A DNA stretch of 64,000 nucleotides from Paenibacillus sp. FSL W8-0426 (GCF_037969725.1 NZ_CP150203.1:2000001-2064000); one strand, 5' to 3'; positions 1 through 9,167 are shown, counted from the stretch's first letter. Numbers and translations: made by a program. Notes: generated from the letters alone by a model not told the origin.

Positions 1-1
1 C

Positions 2-103
2 AAAAAACTCGAGCTCGATCCCGAATCGGTGCATATCGATTCCATTCGTGGCGTGGGCTATAAATTGGTTGTCAAAAGAAAAACTCCCCATCATTCGAGC
101 TGA
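2..103 (+). CDS. OmpR/PhoB-family response regulator, C-terminal end only
   Basis: The reading frame enters from the left edge and ends at a TGA at 101-103. The 33 visible residues include 'IRGVGYKL', the C-terminal wing of the winged-helix DNA-binding domain of OmpR/PhoB-type regulators. The receiver domain and start are outside the window. With pstB-phoU and a PhoP box downstream, PhoP itself is an attractive guess, but the visible residues cannot separate PhoP from its many paralogues, so no symbol is given. Confidence 0.85.
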   Translation, partial: KKLELDPESVHIDSIRGVGYKLVVKRKTPHHSS

Positions 104-126
104 CAATGATTGGGGAGTTTTATTTT
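81..126 (+). terminator. Rho-independent terminator of the response regulator gene
   Basis: A 10-bp stem, AAACTCCCCA (81-90) with TGGGGAGTTT (111-120), is extended by TCATT/AATGA and followed by TATTTT. The stem begins inside the coding sequence and the stop codon lies in the loop, so the transcript ends right at the gene. Confidence 0.85.
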
Positions 127-267
127 GTCACAATATTTTTACGTTCCATTCACAAAAAGAAAAAGCTTCCTTTACTCAGAAGGGGTAGCATGATACTGTC
201 TGAGTAATACTTAGGTCCTATTAATAGACTTATGAAGCAGCTCATACGTAAAGGAGATTGAGCATTT

Positions 268-1470
268 ATGCCTATGTTGCTTGAAGCGAGGCCTGAGCAA
301 GCCGAGGATGCAGCGCTTGTGCGGGAATCTGTAACCGCAAGTGCCGATGTTGTTGCCGACGTTCCGAAGGAACAGCCGGAATCCGGCCCGAAGAAGCGCT
401 TGTTGATCCGGGACTATTGCCGTCAAGTCCCTATAGTCGGAATACATACCACCTGCGGCGAAGCAGCTAACATGTTGAACCATGACAAGGACAATCCCTG
501 CATTCTATTGTGCGACGACCTTATGCAGCCTGTAGGCATGGTGATGAGAGAAACGTTATATCGCCTATTGAACGGCCGTTTTGCCGCCGATCTGTTCTAC
601 GACAAACCGCTGATGAAAGTAGCCGATTCTTCTCCTGTCATCGTCGATGTGCATGCCGATGCCAAACACATGATCGATATTGCGCTTTCGCGCACGGAGC
701 AGCATTTCTACGACTGCCTGATCGTCACCGAAGAAGACCGATTGGTCGGCGTGTTGACGGTGAGGGACGTGATGACCCTCTCCCGAAACTTGCAGCACGA
801 GGCCAGCGAAGAACGAACGGCCACGATCACGGAGAGCCGGCAGGAAATGTCCCGGATTCACGAATCGATTACCGGACTTGTTCTAGGCGCCAGCCAGACC
901 CAGAAGGAAGCTAAACGGATCCTCTCGTTGTCGGAGCAAGGGGAGCAGAGCCTGATGAAGGTCGAAGCTTCCTATCAGCGGGTGAATCGGCACATGCTAG
1001 CACAGCGTGAACATGCCGAAGATATGCTGGCATCGATTGAGACAGGCTCCAGCATGGCCGGATCGATCCGGTCGCTGGCAGACCAAAGCGGGCTTCTGGC
1101 GATGAATGCTTCGATTGAAGCGGCGCATGCCGGGGAATACGGACGCGGTTTCCAAGTGGTCGCCAGTGAAATCCGGGCTTTGGCCAAGCAAACCCGCGAG
1201 GTGGCGCAGAACATGTCGGGATTGCTTGAAGGCATCGGCGAATTGACCCGGCAGACCGTTGAGCTGGTGCGCGCAAGCGCGGCCGAGATCGAGGGCAGCT
1301 TGGGCCATGTTACGGAAGGGGAGACCGCTTTCAGGGAATTGAACAACGCGGTGGCGGGAATGTCCCGGATTGCGGAAGAGATCGGCGAGGAAGGCAAGCG
1401 GTCGGGAGAAGTCGCGGATTATATCCGAAGCAAATTAAATGACATGGTTTCCGGGAATACCCCGGCCTAG
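268..1470 (+). CDS. Soluble CBS-domain methyl-accepting chemotaxis-type signalling protein
   Basis: This is a 400-residue protein with no transmembrane segment. Residues about 52-172 form a pair of CBS-like modules, which usually bind adenine nucleotides or similar ligands. Residues about 200-390 form the long coiled-coil cytoplasmic domain of chemoreceptors. The hairpin tip near residues 267-310 is well conserved ('LLAMNASIEAAHAGEYGRGF'), so it should bind CheA/CheW. A ribosome site (AAAGGAGATTG) precedes the ATG. A cytosolic receptor reporting internal state, rather than an outside ligand, is the natural inference. It lies alone between a terminator and the PhoP-boxed pstB, so no operon partner reveals its ligand. 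Confidence 0.85.
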   Translation: MPMLLEARPEQAEDAALVRESVTASADVVADVPKEQPESGPKKRLLIRDYCRQVPIVGIHTTCGEAANMLNHDKDNPCILLCDDLMQPVGMVMRETLYRLLNGRFAADLFYDKPLMKVADSSPVIVDVHADAKHMIDIALSRTEQHFYDCLIVTEEDRLVGVLTVRDVMTLSRNLQHEASEERTATITESRQEMSRIHESITGLVLGASQTQKEAKRILSLSEQGEQSLMKVEASYQRVNRHMLAQREHAEDMLASIETGSSMAGSIRSLADQSGLLAMNASIEAAHAGEYGRGFQVVASEIRALAKQTREVAQNMSGLLEGIGELTRQTVELVRASAAEIEGSLGHVTEGETAFRELNNAVAGMSRIAEEIGEEGKRSGEVADYIRSKLNDMVSGNTPA

Positions 1471-1531
1471 CCTGCTCAGGCATCGTTTCGCATCATGATG
1501 GCGCAGCATCATGGTCGTGAAAGGATGTCTT

Positions 1532-1570
1532 TTTACATTCCGTTAACATGAAAATGATACTGGTTTTACA
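1532..1570 (+). promoter_or_regulatory. PhoP box array upstream of pstB
   Basis: Hexamers start exactly 11 bases apart at 1532 (TTTACA), 1543 (TTAACA), 1554 (ATGATA, poor match) and 1565 (TTTACA). Bacillus PhoP binds TT(A/T/C)ACA-like repeats spaced about 5 bases apart. A possible -10 (TAGGAT, 1580-1585) would put the array at roughly -60 to -22 from transcription start, where PhoP-activated promoters carry it. Reading this as phosphate-starvation control of pstB-phoU is inference. Confidence 0.75.
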
Positions 1571-1684
1571 ATCAAAAGGTAGGATGTTAAAGATGGCCGG
1601 ACATGTTGGATTGGCATTAATGGGCCCGGTCTCAACGTAAGGGACAGCAGCTTTGCCCCTGAAACGAAGGAGAAGTGAACATCC

Positions 1685-2440
1685 ATGAAGGATCTCATTC
1701 ATATCGAAGGACTGAACCTGTACTATGATACGCATCACGCGCTTAAAAATATATCGATGGATTTGCCGGAGCGGACCGTCACCGCATTCATCGGGCCGTC
1801 AGGCTGCGGCAAATCCACATTGCTGCGCACGCTGAATCGCATGAACGACATGATTCCAGGCGTGCGCGTGGAAGGACAAGTGCTGCTGGACGGATCGGAT
1901 ATCTACGGCAACGAGATTGAAGTGGAGACGCTGCGTAAACGTGTGGGCATGGTCTTTCAGCAACCGAACCCTTTCCCGAAATCCATTTATGACAATGTCG
2001 CTTACGGACCTCGGCTTCATGGGGTCACGCAAAAGGCGGAGCTGGATCAGATCGTGGAACAAAGCCTTGCTCACGCAGCCCTGTGGGACGAAGTGAAGGA
2101 CGTGCTTAAAAAGTCCGCGCTCAGTCTGTCGGGCGGGCAGCAGCAGCGTCTCTGCATAGCGCGCGCGCTTGCCGTGCAGCCGGACGTGCTGCTGATGGAC
2201 GAGGCGACTTCGGCGCTGGATCCGATTTCCACGCTGAAGATCGAGGAGTTGGTCAAAGAGCTGCACACCAAATTCACGATCGTCATGGTCACGCACAACA
2301 TGCATCAGGCCGCGCGCGTGTCCGGACGCACGGTGTTCTTCCTGAATGGCGAAGTCGTTGAGGCTGCGGATACGGAGACGCTGTTCTCCACGCCGCAGGA
2401 CTCCCGGACCGAGGATTATATATCCGGAAGGTTCGGTTAA
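1685..2440 (+). CDS. pstB: Phosphate ABC transporter ATP-binding protein PstB
   Basis: This 251-residue ABC ATPase has the length and spacing typical of PstB. The Walker A motif is GPSGCGKST near residue 37, the signature is LSGGQQQR near 147, and Walker B runs through [13 protein letters not shown] near 166. The [19 protein letters not shown] stretch around the Q-loop is characteristic of PstB. It powers high-affinity phosphate import through PstC/PstA with the PstS binding protein. A strong ribosome site (GAAGGAGAAG) fixes the ATG. A PhoP-box array lies about 115 bases upstream and phoU follows. The other pst genes are not in the window and not immediately upstream, where a chemoreceptor-like gene sits instead. 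Confidence 0.96.
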   Translation: MKDLIHIEGLNLYYDTHHALKNISMDLPERTVTAFIGPSGCGKSTLLRTLNRMNDMIPGVRVEGQVLLDGSDIYGNEIEVETLRKRVGMVFQQPNPFPKSIYDNVAYGPRLHGVTQKAELDQIVEQSLAHAALWDEVKDVLKKSALSLSGGQQQRLCIARALAVQPDVLLMDEATSALDPISTLKIEELVKELHTKFTIVMVTHNMHQAARVSGRTVFFLNGEVVEAADTETLFSTPQDSRTEDYISGRFG

Positions 2441-2495
2441 GAAAACAATGGATCCCGGCTATGCCGGAGATGATGGACAAGGGGGCAATCTAACC

Positions 2496-3155
2496 ATGAT
2501 TCGCAGAAAAGAATTCGACCAGGAGCTTGAAGAACTGCGCGTACTGCTTCGGCAAATGGGTGAGCATGTCGGATCGGCACTGGACGGTGCTATTGAAAGT
2601 TTGCAAACGATGGATGCAGAAAAAGCGCAGGTCATCATCAAAAACGATGCGAATTTGAATGCCCTTGAAGACAAAATTATGGAGCTCGGCTCCAAGCTGA
2701 TCATTACGCAGCAACCTGTGGCGAAAGATTTGCGCCGTATTATCGTGGCCTTCAAAATTTCGAGCGATCTGGAACGCATGGGCGATCTCGCGCTGGATAT
2801 TGCCAAAGTTACGCTCCGCATGGAAGGACAGACATTGATCAAACCGCTGGTGGATATTCCGCGCATGGCTGAAATCGTGAAAGGTATGATCGACGAGTCC
2901 ATTGAGTCGTTTCTGAAGGAAAATACCGATCTGGCCTACAAAATGGCGCAGACGGATGATCAGGTGGACCAGCTTTACAGCAGCATGATTCGCGATCTGT
3001 ACGAATTCACGACAGATCATCCGAACCATGGTTCGCAGGCTATGCTGCTCATGATGGTTGGACGTTACATCGAACGGATTGGCGATCACGCAACCAACAT
3101 TGGCGAGAGCACGGTATATCTGGTCACGGGCAAACGCCCGGATTTGAATCAATAA
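2496..3155 (+). CDS. phoU: Phosphate signalling regulator PhoU
   Basis: The 219-residue protein is an all-helical PhoU with the usual two repeated three-helix halves. Each half has an acidic motif, E/DxxxD in 'SSDLERMGDLALDIAK' and 'YIERIGDHATNIGE', that binds metal in known structures. PhoU links the Pst transporter to the phosphate two-component system and dampens uptake. An open frame extends further upstream into the end of pstB, but the ATG at 2496 gives the family length and follows GGGGGCAATCTAACC. It lies 55 bases after pstB, so the two are probably cotranscribed. Confidence 0.95.
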   Translation: MIRRKEFDQELEELRVLLRQMGEHVGSALDGAIESLQTMDAEKAQVIIKNDANLNALEDKIMELGSKLIITQQPVAKDLRRIIVAFKISSDLERMGDLALDIAKVTLRMEGQTLIKPLVDIPRMAEIVKGMIDESIESFLKENTDLAYKMAQTDDQVDQLYSSMIRDLYEFTTDHPNHGSQAMLLMMVGRYIERIGDHATNIGESTVYLVTGKRPDLNQ

Positions 3156-3411
3156 GTCGATGAACGAATTGGAATTGGGGAATCGTTTCATCGCATCGCA
3201 ATTGTATCGGTAATAAGTGATCTTCGCGAAACAAAGAGGGACTTTCTTCCGGTGGCCTGCACGACAGGCGACAGGGAGAGGGTTCTTTTTTTGCAAATAT
3301 GGAATGTGGCGCGAAAAAGATGCGGAATCTTTTTTGTTGTGGAAGTGGTGTATGTTATCATGGAGAAAGATGAAAATTGCTGGGTTTGACCCTGATACGC
3401 GAGGTGCTGGA

Positions 3412-6066
3412 ATGGACAAGTTGATTCTTATAGATGGAAATAGCATTATATATCGGGCGTTTTTCGCGATGCCGCCGCTGACCAATTCCAAGGGCTTGCA
3501 TACCAATGCGGTATACGGTTTCACCACGATGCTGCTGCGGTTGCTGGAAGAGCATAAACCGACCCACATGATGGTGGCATTCGATGCGGGCAAGATTACG
3601 TTCCGCCATGAGGGATATCAGGAATACAAAGGCGGACGCGAAAAAACGCCGCCGGAGCTGTCGGAGCAATTTCCGGCCCTGAAGGAGCTGCTGCAAGGAT
3701 TGGGCATCCCTCAATTTGAGATTGAGGGTTATGAGGCCGACGACATCATCGGCACGTTAACCAAACGCGCGGACGACGCGGGCAAACAAGTGCTCGTCGT
3801 TACCGGAGACAAAGACATGCTGCAGCTCGCTTCCGAGAACGTAAACATCGCGCTTACGCGCAAAGGCGTCACCGAGATCGAATTGTACGACCCTGCCCAG
3901 ATTCGGGAGCGCTACGGATTGACGCCGCTGCAAATCATCGATCTCAAAGGGCTGATGGGCGATGCTTCCGATAACATTCCGGGCATTCCGGGCGTAGGGG
4001 AGAAGACGGCGCTGAAGCTGCTTCACCAGTTCGGTTCGGTCGAGGAAGTGCTGGCCGGAACGGGCGAACTCAAAGGGAAAATGAAAGAAAAGATCGAGGC
4101 TCATGCGGAGGATGCGCGGATGAGCAAACGGCTCGCGACCATTTACCGCGAGGTTCCGCTCGAGAAGACGTGGGAAGAGATGCAATTTGACGGCCTGAAG
4201 GAAGAGCAGGCCGGTCCGGCTCTCGCGAAGCTTGAATTCAAATCGCTGCTGGAGCGCTTGTCCTTTAGCGGAACGGCAGGCTCGGCGCAGGAGCAGGTTC
4301 CTGCCGTAGAAATTGAAGCCATCATTGCAACCGAAGATACGATAGGCCAGCGTTTTGCGGAGATGGAGACGATCGACATTTTGCATGTCGAAACGCATGG
4401 CGACAATCCCCATGTGGCCGAATTGATCGGCATGGCCGTCGGTTCGGGTTCGGCGTATGTCTTTTTGTCCCCGGAGCTGCTTCGCTCTCAGGCAGCTGCT
4501 CCGGTGAGGGAATGGCTGGCCAGCCCCGATCAGCCGAAGCGTGGATACGATCTTCACAAGGTGGATCTGGCATTGCACGCCCATGGCGTGGAATTTGCCG
4601 GAGCGGCTTTTGACGTGCAGCTCGCCGCTTATTTGCTGGATCCGACGGAAGCCAATCAGACGCTGAGCGGCTTGACGGCGAAATATGGTCTCCCTTCCCT
4701 GGCTGAGGATGAGGCCGTTATGGGCAAGGGTGCCAAGTATAAGGTACCGGAGACGGAGATTCTGGCCGACTTTGTATGTCGTAAAGCCGCGGCAGCGGCA
4801 GCCATCGTTCCGCTTCAGGAGCAGGCGCTGGAAAAGGATGAAATGAACGCCCTGTTCCATGAGATGGAGATGCCGTTGTCGCGCATATTGGCCGACATGG
4901 AAAAGCAAGGCATCAAGGCTAACGTTGCCGATTTGCAGGCTTTGGGCCGCGAGTTCGAGGAGCAGATCGCCAAGCTGATGGCTGACATTTACCGATTGGC
5001 CGGTACTGAATTCAACCTGAATTCGCCGAAACAGCTGGGTGAAATTTTGTTCGATAAATTGGGCTTGCCTGTCGTGAAAAAAACGAAGACCGGTTATTCC
5101 ACCGATGCCGAGGTGCTCGAAAAGCTGGCGCCGTACAACGATGTGGTGCAATTGATTTTGCAATACCGCCAATTGGCCAAGCTGCAGTCCACGTACGTGG
5201 AAGGCTTGCTCAAGGAAATTTCGGAGAAGGACGGCAAGGTGCACACGTATTACCGGCAAACGATTGCGGCAACCGGGCGCCTCAGCAGCCAGTTCCCGAA
5301 TTTGCAGAACATTCCGATCCGCATGGAGGAAGGCCGGAAAATCCGCAAGGTGTTTGTGCCGTCCGAGCCTGGATGGTCCATTCTGGCGGCGGATTACTCA
5401 CAAATCGAGCTGCGGGTGCTGGCTCACATTTCGGACGACGAGCGCCTGAAGGAAGCATTCCTGCACGATATGGACATCCATACCAAGACGGCATCGGACG
5501 TTTTCGGCGTCAAACCGGAGGACGTGGACAGCAATATGCGCCGCTCTGCCAAAGCGGTCAACTTCGGTATCGTTTATGGGATCAGCGATTACGGACTCTC
5601 TCAAAACCTGAACATTACCCGCAAGGAAGCAGCGCAGTTCATCGACCAATATTTTGACGTGTTCCAGGGGGTGCGCCGTTATATGGACGATATCGTGAAG
5701 GAAGCGCGCCAGAACGGTTATGTCAAAACGCTCCTGGAACGCCGGCGTTATTTGCCGGAGATCAATGCGAGCAATTTCAACCTGCGTTCCTTTGCCGAAC
5801 GCACGGCGATGAATACGCCGATCCAGGGTACGGCTGCGGACATCATCAAGCTGGCCATGGTTCAGATGGACGAAGCGCTTCGTACGCGTGATTTGAAGAG
5901 CCGTATGCTGCTTCAAGTACATGACGAGCTTGTGTTCGAAGTGCCGGCGGACGAACTGGAACAAATGAAGGAACTGGTGCCTGCGGTGATGGAACAAGCG
6001 CTGAAGCTGTCCGTGCCGCTTAAGGCGGAAGTCAGCTATGGAGACAACTGGTACGAGGCGAAATAG
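3412..6066 (+). CDS. polA: DNA polymerase I
   Basis: This 884-residue family A polymerase fills and nick-translates during repair and Okazaki-fragment maturation. The N-terminal 5'-3' exonuclease (about 1-290) begins MDKLILIDGNSIIYRAFF. The middle domain (about 310-480) matches a 3'-5' exonuclease fold but lacks the DxE pair: the equivalent position reads 'LHVETHGDN'. Proofreading is therefore probably absent, as in other Bacillaceae PolA proteins. The polymerase motifs are intact: DYSQIELR, RRSAKAVNFGIVYG and QVHDELVFE. The frame is open 65 codons further upstream, but GAGGTG before 3412 and homology decide this start. The 256 bases between phoU and polA show no gene. Confidence 0.96.
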   Translation: MDKLILIDGNSIIYRAFFAMPPLTNSKGLHTNAVYGFTTMLLRLLEEHKPTHMMVAFDAGKITFRHEGYQEYKGGREKTPPELSEQFPALKELLQGLGIPQFEIEGYEADDIIGTLTKRADDAGKQVLVVTGDKDMLQLASENVNIALTRKGVTEIELYDPAQIRERYGLTPLQIIDLKGLMGDASDNIPGIPGVGEKTALKLLHQFGSVEEVLAGTGELKGKMKEKIEAHAEDARMSKRLATIYREVPLEKTWEEMQFDGLKEEQAGPALAKLEFKSLLERLSFSGTAGSAQEQVPAVEIEAIIATEDTIGQRFAEMETIDILHVETHGDNPHVAELIGMAVGSGSAYVFLSPELLRSQAAAPVREWLASPDQPKRGYDLHKVDLALHAHGVEFAGAAFDVQLAAYLLDPTEANQTLSGLTAKYGLPSLAEDEAVMGKGAKYKVPETEILADFVCRKAAAAAAIVPLQEQALEKDEMNALFHEMEMPLSRILADMEKQGIKANVADLQALGREFEEQIAKLMADIYRLAGTEFNLNSPKQLGEILFDKLGLPVVKKTKTGYSTDAEVLEKLAPYNDVVQLILQYRQLAKLQSTYVEGLLKEISEKDGKVHTYYRQTIAATGRLSSQFPNLQNIPIRMEEGRKIRKVFVPSEPGWSILAADYSQIELRVLAHISDDERLKEAFLHDMDIHTKTASDVFGVKPEDVDSNMRRSAKAVNFGIVYGISDYGLSQNLNITRKEAAQFIDQYFDVFQGVRRYMDDIVKEARQNGYVKTLLERRRYLPEINASNFNLRSFAERTAMNTPIQGTAADIIKLAMVQMDEALRTRDLKSRMLLQVHDELVFEVPADELEQMKELVPAVMEQALKLSVPLKAEVSYGDNWYEAK

Positions 6067-6181
6067 ATTGGGTTTGCTTTGATTTCCGATATATGGAATT
6101 CCTTTTGCACAAGGTTTCGGCACAAGAAGGGTCCCGTTTCGCCTTTTCTTCCGTTATAATAGAGACGAGGTGAATAACACT

Positions 6182-7012
6182 ATGCCGGAATTGCCGGAAG
6201 TCGAAACTGTCAAAAGAACGTTGAATCAATTGATCGTCGGCAAAACGATCGATCATGTTACCGTGAATCTGCCGCGAATCATTCAGCGGCCTGATGATAT
6301 ACATGCATTTGCTTTGGAACTTGCGGGGCATACCGTGGTCGGCGTGGAGCGCAGGGGCAAGTTTTTGCGGATTTTGCTGGACGGGCTTGTGCTGGTGTCC
6401 CATTTGCGCATGGAAGGGCGGTACGGCCTGTACAAGCAGCATGAAGAGGTGGAAAAACACACACACGTGATTTTCCATTTCACCGACGGCACGGAATTGC
6501 GCTACAAGGACGTGCGCCAGTTCGGTACGATGCACCTGTTTAAAGCAGGCGAAGAGCTTGTATCGAAACCGCTGCTGAAGCTGGGGCTCGAACCGCTCGA
6601 TCCGGCGTTTACGTTGGATGCGTTCCGGGAAGCCGTTGGCAAACGGACAACGAAGATCAAGGCCGTTCTGCTAAATCAGGCATATGTCGTGGGCATCGGG
6701 AATATTTATGTGGACGAGGCCTTGTTCCGGGCGGGCATCCATCCCGAAACGATTGCCAGGACATTGAGCGAAGCCCAGCTCGCCAGATTGCATGAAGCGA
6801 TTGTGGTGACGCTGCAGGATGCCGTCGATGCAGGCGGTTCCTCCATCAAATCGTACGTCAACGGACAAGGCGAGATGGGAATGTTTCAGCATCAGTTGAA
6901 AATTTACGGTCGCAAGTCCGAGCCGTGTACCGTATGCGGCACCTTGATTGAAAAAAGCGTGGTCGGCGGCAGGGGCACGCATTATTGTCCGACATGCCAG
7001 CCGTCAGAATAA
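6182..7012 (+). CDS. mutM: Formamidopyrimidine-DNA glycosylase (Fpg/MutM)
   Basis: The 276-residue enzyme excises 8-oxoguanine and formamidopyrimidines from DNA and nicks the abasic site. The chemistry requires an N-terminal proline, and MPELPEVE at 6182 supplies Pro2; the in-frame GTG four codons upstream would bury it. Supporting motifs are the beta-turn lysine in 'RRGKFLR', the helix-two-turn-helix 'GSSIKSYVNGQGEMGMFQ', and a C-terminal zinc finger CxxC-x16-CxxC (CTVC...CPTC). GAGGTG lies 9 bases before the ATG. It follows polA, as in Bacillus, and a possible -10 TATAAT sits at 6155-6160. Confidence 0.96.
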   Translation: MPELPEVETVKRTLNQLIVGKTIDHVTVNLPRIIQRPDDIHAFALELAGHTVVGVERRGKFLRILLDGLVLVSHLRMEGRYGLYKQHEEVEKHTHVIFHFTDGTELRYKDVRQFGTMHLFKAGEELVSKPLLKLGLEPLDPAFTLDAFREAVGKRTTKIKAVLLNQAYVVGIGNIYVDEALFRAGIHPETIARTLSEAQLARLHEAIVVTLQDAVDAGGSSIKSYVNGQGEMGMFQHQLKIYGRKSEPCTVCGTLIEKSVVGGRGTHYCPTCQPSE

Positions 7013-7157
7013 GCTGAGCCAAGCGGCAGGATCAATGAAATCATCCCATCGTAGCACCCATGGACTCCTCTCTCCATATACTGATATGGCAGAAATAAGC
7101 GGGCGAATACCTACTTCCGGGTAGGTGGATGTGATCCGCACAGGGGAGGAATCCGGG

Positions 7158-7937
7158 GTGCTGCCTCATTTTATTTCGTTGTTCGTGCTGGCCTTCGCGG
7201 TGAGTCTGGATGGTTTTGGAGTCGGAATTACATATGGATTGCGCAGGACCAAGATCCCGCTCTTATCCATTGCCGTCATTTCGTTGTGTTCGGGATTGGT
7301 CATTGCCGTATCGATGCAGGTCGGCGTGCTATTATCCCGTTTTGTGTCTCCGGACGTGGCTTCCGTTGTCGGCGCGGTCATTCTGATCGGCATTGGCGGC
7401 TGGTCGCTCCTTCAGCTTGTACGAAAGAAGAGCAAAGATTCGGCCGAAGCCAACACTTCCATTGAACAGGAAGGGATGAGGGCGTCTTCGGGATATGGAA
7501 CGGAGATCTATGGTGGAGAAGAACAGGTGACCAGAAGGCAAAGTCAGGTCATGGCACTGGAACTGGAGCAATCGGCTTCAGGCGGATCATTGGAACGTAT
7601 GGTGTTTACGTTGGAACTGCGCAAGCTGGGCGTGGTGATCCAGATTTTGCGCAGTCCTTCCAAGGCGGATATCGACAATTCGGGCAGCATATCTGCCCAA
7701 GAAGCGATGTGGCTCGGCATAGCGTTGTCACTGGATGCTTTTGGTGCCGGACTCGGGGCAGCCTTGCTGGGGTTTCCGACGTTCTGGACCGCATTGGTGA
7801 TTGCGCTGTTCAGCGGGGCGTTTCTCTCGCTCGGGATGAAGGTAGGATTGCGCTTTGCCGACCTGCGCTGGATGCAACGTTTGTCGGTGCTGCCTGCCAT
7901 TTTGTTGGTGGCTATGGGAATAATGAAGCTGTTGTGA
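7158..7937 (+). CDS. ytaF: Sporulation membrane protein YtaF
   Basis: This is a 259-residue multi-pass membrane protein with two related halves, each carrying 'SLDxFGxG' (AVSLDGFGVGITYG and ALSLDAFGAGLGAALL), as in the YtaF/MntP-like fold. The halves are separated by a hydrophilic loop of about 95 residues. In Bacillus, YtaF is a sporulation-associated putative membrane protein; its biochemical role is not known. GTG at 7158 is chosen because AGGGGAGG lies 8 bases before it and homologues begin near this hydrophobic segment; an ATG 11 codons upstream has no ribosome site. It sits between mutM and coaE, as in Bacillus. Confidence 0.88.
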   Translation: MLPHFISLFVLAFAVSLDGFGVGITYGLRRTKIPLLSIAVISLCSGLVIAVSMQVGVLLSRFVSPDVASVVGAVILIGIGGWSLLQLVRKKSKDSAEANTSIEQEGMRASSGYGTEIYGGEEQVTRRQSQVMALELEQSASGGSLERMVFTLELRKLGVVIQILRSPSKADIDNSGSISAQEAMWLGIALSLDAFGAGLGAALLGFPTFWTALVIALFSGAFLSLGMKVGLRFADLRWMQRLSVLPAILLVAMGIMKLL

Positions 7938-7946
7938 GGTGAAACG

Positions 7947-8543
7947 ATGAATATGGGCTTAACCGGCGGGATCGCAACCGGAAAAAGCAGTGTTTCCGCC
8001 TTTCTTGCAAGCAAGGGGGCGTTGATCATTGACGCAGACGTGATTGCCCGGGAAGTTATGCTGCCCGGGCATCCGGTTTTGGCTGCCACCGTGCAGCGGT
8101 TTGGACAAGCCATATTGCATGAAGACGGTACGTTGGATCGCAAAAAACTGGGCAGCATCGTCTTCGGGAACCCCGAAGAGCGAAAAGCGCTGGAAGCGAT
8201 CACGCACCCGGCAATCCGTCAGGAGATGCGGGAGCGTGCCGTCGCATATCGGACAGAATATCCGGACAAGCTTGTGGTATCGGATATTCCTTTATTGTAC
8301 GAATCGGGATTGGAGAATGGGTTTGACGAAGTTATGGTTGTATATGTCCCCCGTTCCGTGCAAAAGGAAAGACTGATGATTCGGGATGGATTGACGTCAG
8401 AGCAGGCTGATGCACGCCTTGGGGCGCAAATGGATATCGAACTGAAAAAGCGGCGCGCAGATATCGTCATTGACAATAGCGGTTCATGGACGGAGACGGA
8501 AAAGCAGTTGGCAGCGTTTTGGCATCGTAAGGGTCTGTCATGA
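7947..8543 (+). CDS. coaE: Dephospho-CoA kinase
   Basis: The 198-residue P-loop kinase performs the last step of coenzyme A synthesis, phosphorylating the 3'-hydroxyl of dephospho-CoA. Visible features are the Walker A GGIATGKS near residue 6, 'IDADVIAREVMLPGHP' for substrate binding, and 'VVSDIPLLYESG', the conserved CoaE Walker B-like segment. GAGGTG precedes the ATG, which lies 9 bases after ytaF. The last codons overlap the next gene by four bases (ATGA), indicating translational coupling. Confidence 0.95.
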   Translation: MNMGLTGGIATGKSSVSAFLASKGALIIDADVIAREVMLPGHPVLAATVQRFGQAILHEDGTLDRKKLGSIVFGNPEERKALEAITHPAIRQEMRERAVAYRTEYPDKLVVSDIPLLYESGLENGFDEVMVVYVPRSVQKERLMIRDGLTSEQADARLGAQMDIELKKRRADIVIDNSGSWTETEKQLAAFWHRKGLS

Positions 8544-9103
8544 AGCTGCTGCGCAAAAAGAGAGTGCTGCTGCTGCTGTTTGTGTCATTTGTGCTCGTGT
8601 TGTTCCTGAATACGAACTGGATGGCATGGTTTTATCCGATCCAATACAAAAACGAAATTCGGGCGCAATCGCAGAGTTATGAAGTGGACCCGTTTCTGAT
8701 CGCTTCGATTATCCGGGTGGAAACGAATTTCAAAACAAGCAAGGAATCCAGAAAAGGCGCCATCGGTTTGATGCAGCTCATGCCCGATACGGCGAACTGG
8801 ATCATGGAACAGGCCAAAATTCCGCATACCTCGCTGGACGAGCTGAAGCATGAGCCGGACAGGAACATCCAGCTGGGAACGTGGTACTTGAAAAATTTGT
8901 CCGAGCAATTCGATGGCAATCCCATCGCGATGATCGCTGCATATAACGCAGGTCCGGGCAAGGTCAACGAGTGGCTTAAGAACGGCGTATGGGACGGAAC
9001 GTTGGAGTCGATCAAGGATATTCCTTTTGGAGAAACCCGGCACTATGTACAACGCGTTATTTATTATTATAATCAATATGTAGATATCTATGATACGTTC
9101 TAA
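8540..9103 (+). CDS. Membrane-anchored lytic transglycosylase (Slt family)
   Basis: This 187-residue protein has an N-terminal signal anchor (about residues 8-24) followed by a goose-type lysozyme/Slt domain. The catalytic glutamate is in 'IIRVETNFK', followed by 'GAIGLMQLMPDTA' and 'AAYNAGPGKVNEW', the standard family signatures. It should cleave peptidoglycan glycan strands to 1,6-anhydro ends on the outer face of the membrane. The start overlaps the coaE stop by four bases. Homologues follow coaE in other Bacillales, so this is the expected neighbour. Confidence 0.92.
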   Translation: MKLLRKKRVLLLLFVSFVLVLFLNTNWMAWFYPIQYKNEIRAQSQSYEVDPFLIASIIRVETNFKTSKESRKGAIGLMQLMPDTANWIMEQAKIPHTSLDELKHEPDRNIQLGTWYLKNLSEQFDGNPIAMIAAYNAGPGKVNEWLKNGVWDGTLESIKDIPFGETRHYVQRVIYYYNQYVDIYDTF

Positions 9104-9127
9104 AAGAGACAGAATCCGGATGAAAAG

Positions 9128-9167
9128 AGCAAGAAAAACAGAGTGGCCGGCATGCTGCCGACCACTC
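9128..9167 (-). terminator. Terminator of the spore protein gene
   Basis: A 12-bp stem with one mismatch (9141-9152 with 9156-9167) reads on the minus strand into TGTTTTTCTTG. It lies between the convergent transglycosylase and spore protein genes. Confidence 0.75.

Noticed and set aside
3217..3411. Upstream in-frame extension of polA (65 codons)
   Set aside because: It has no ribosome site at its start and no resemblance to PolA; the ATG at 3412 with GAGGTG gives the family N terminus.
2490..3593. 367-codon minus-strand frame across phoU and the polA start
   Set aside because: It overlaps two clear genes, has no ribosome site, and its translation has no recognisable domain.
3757..5259. 500-codon open frame on the minus strand inside polA
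   Set aside because: It is a shadow of a strongly conserved gene with biased codon use; the translation is low-complexity in Arg, Gln, His and Leu and matches nothing.
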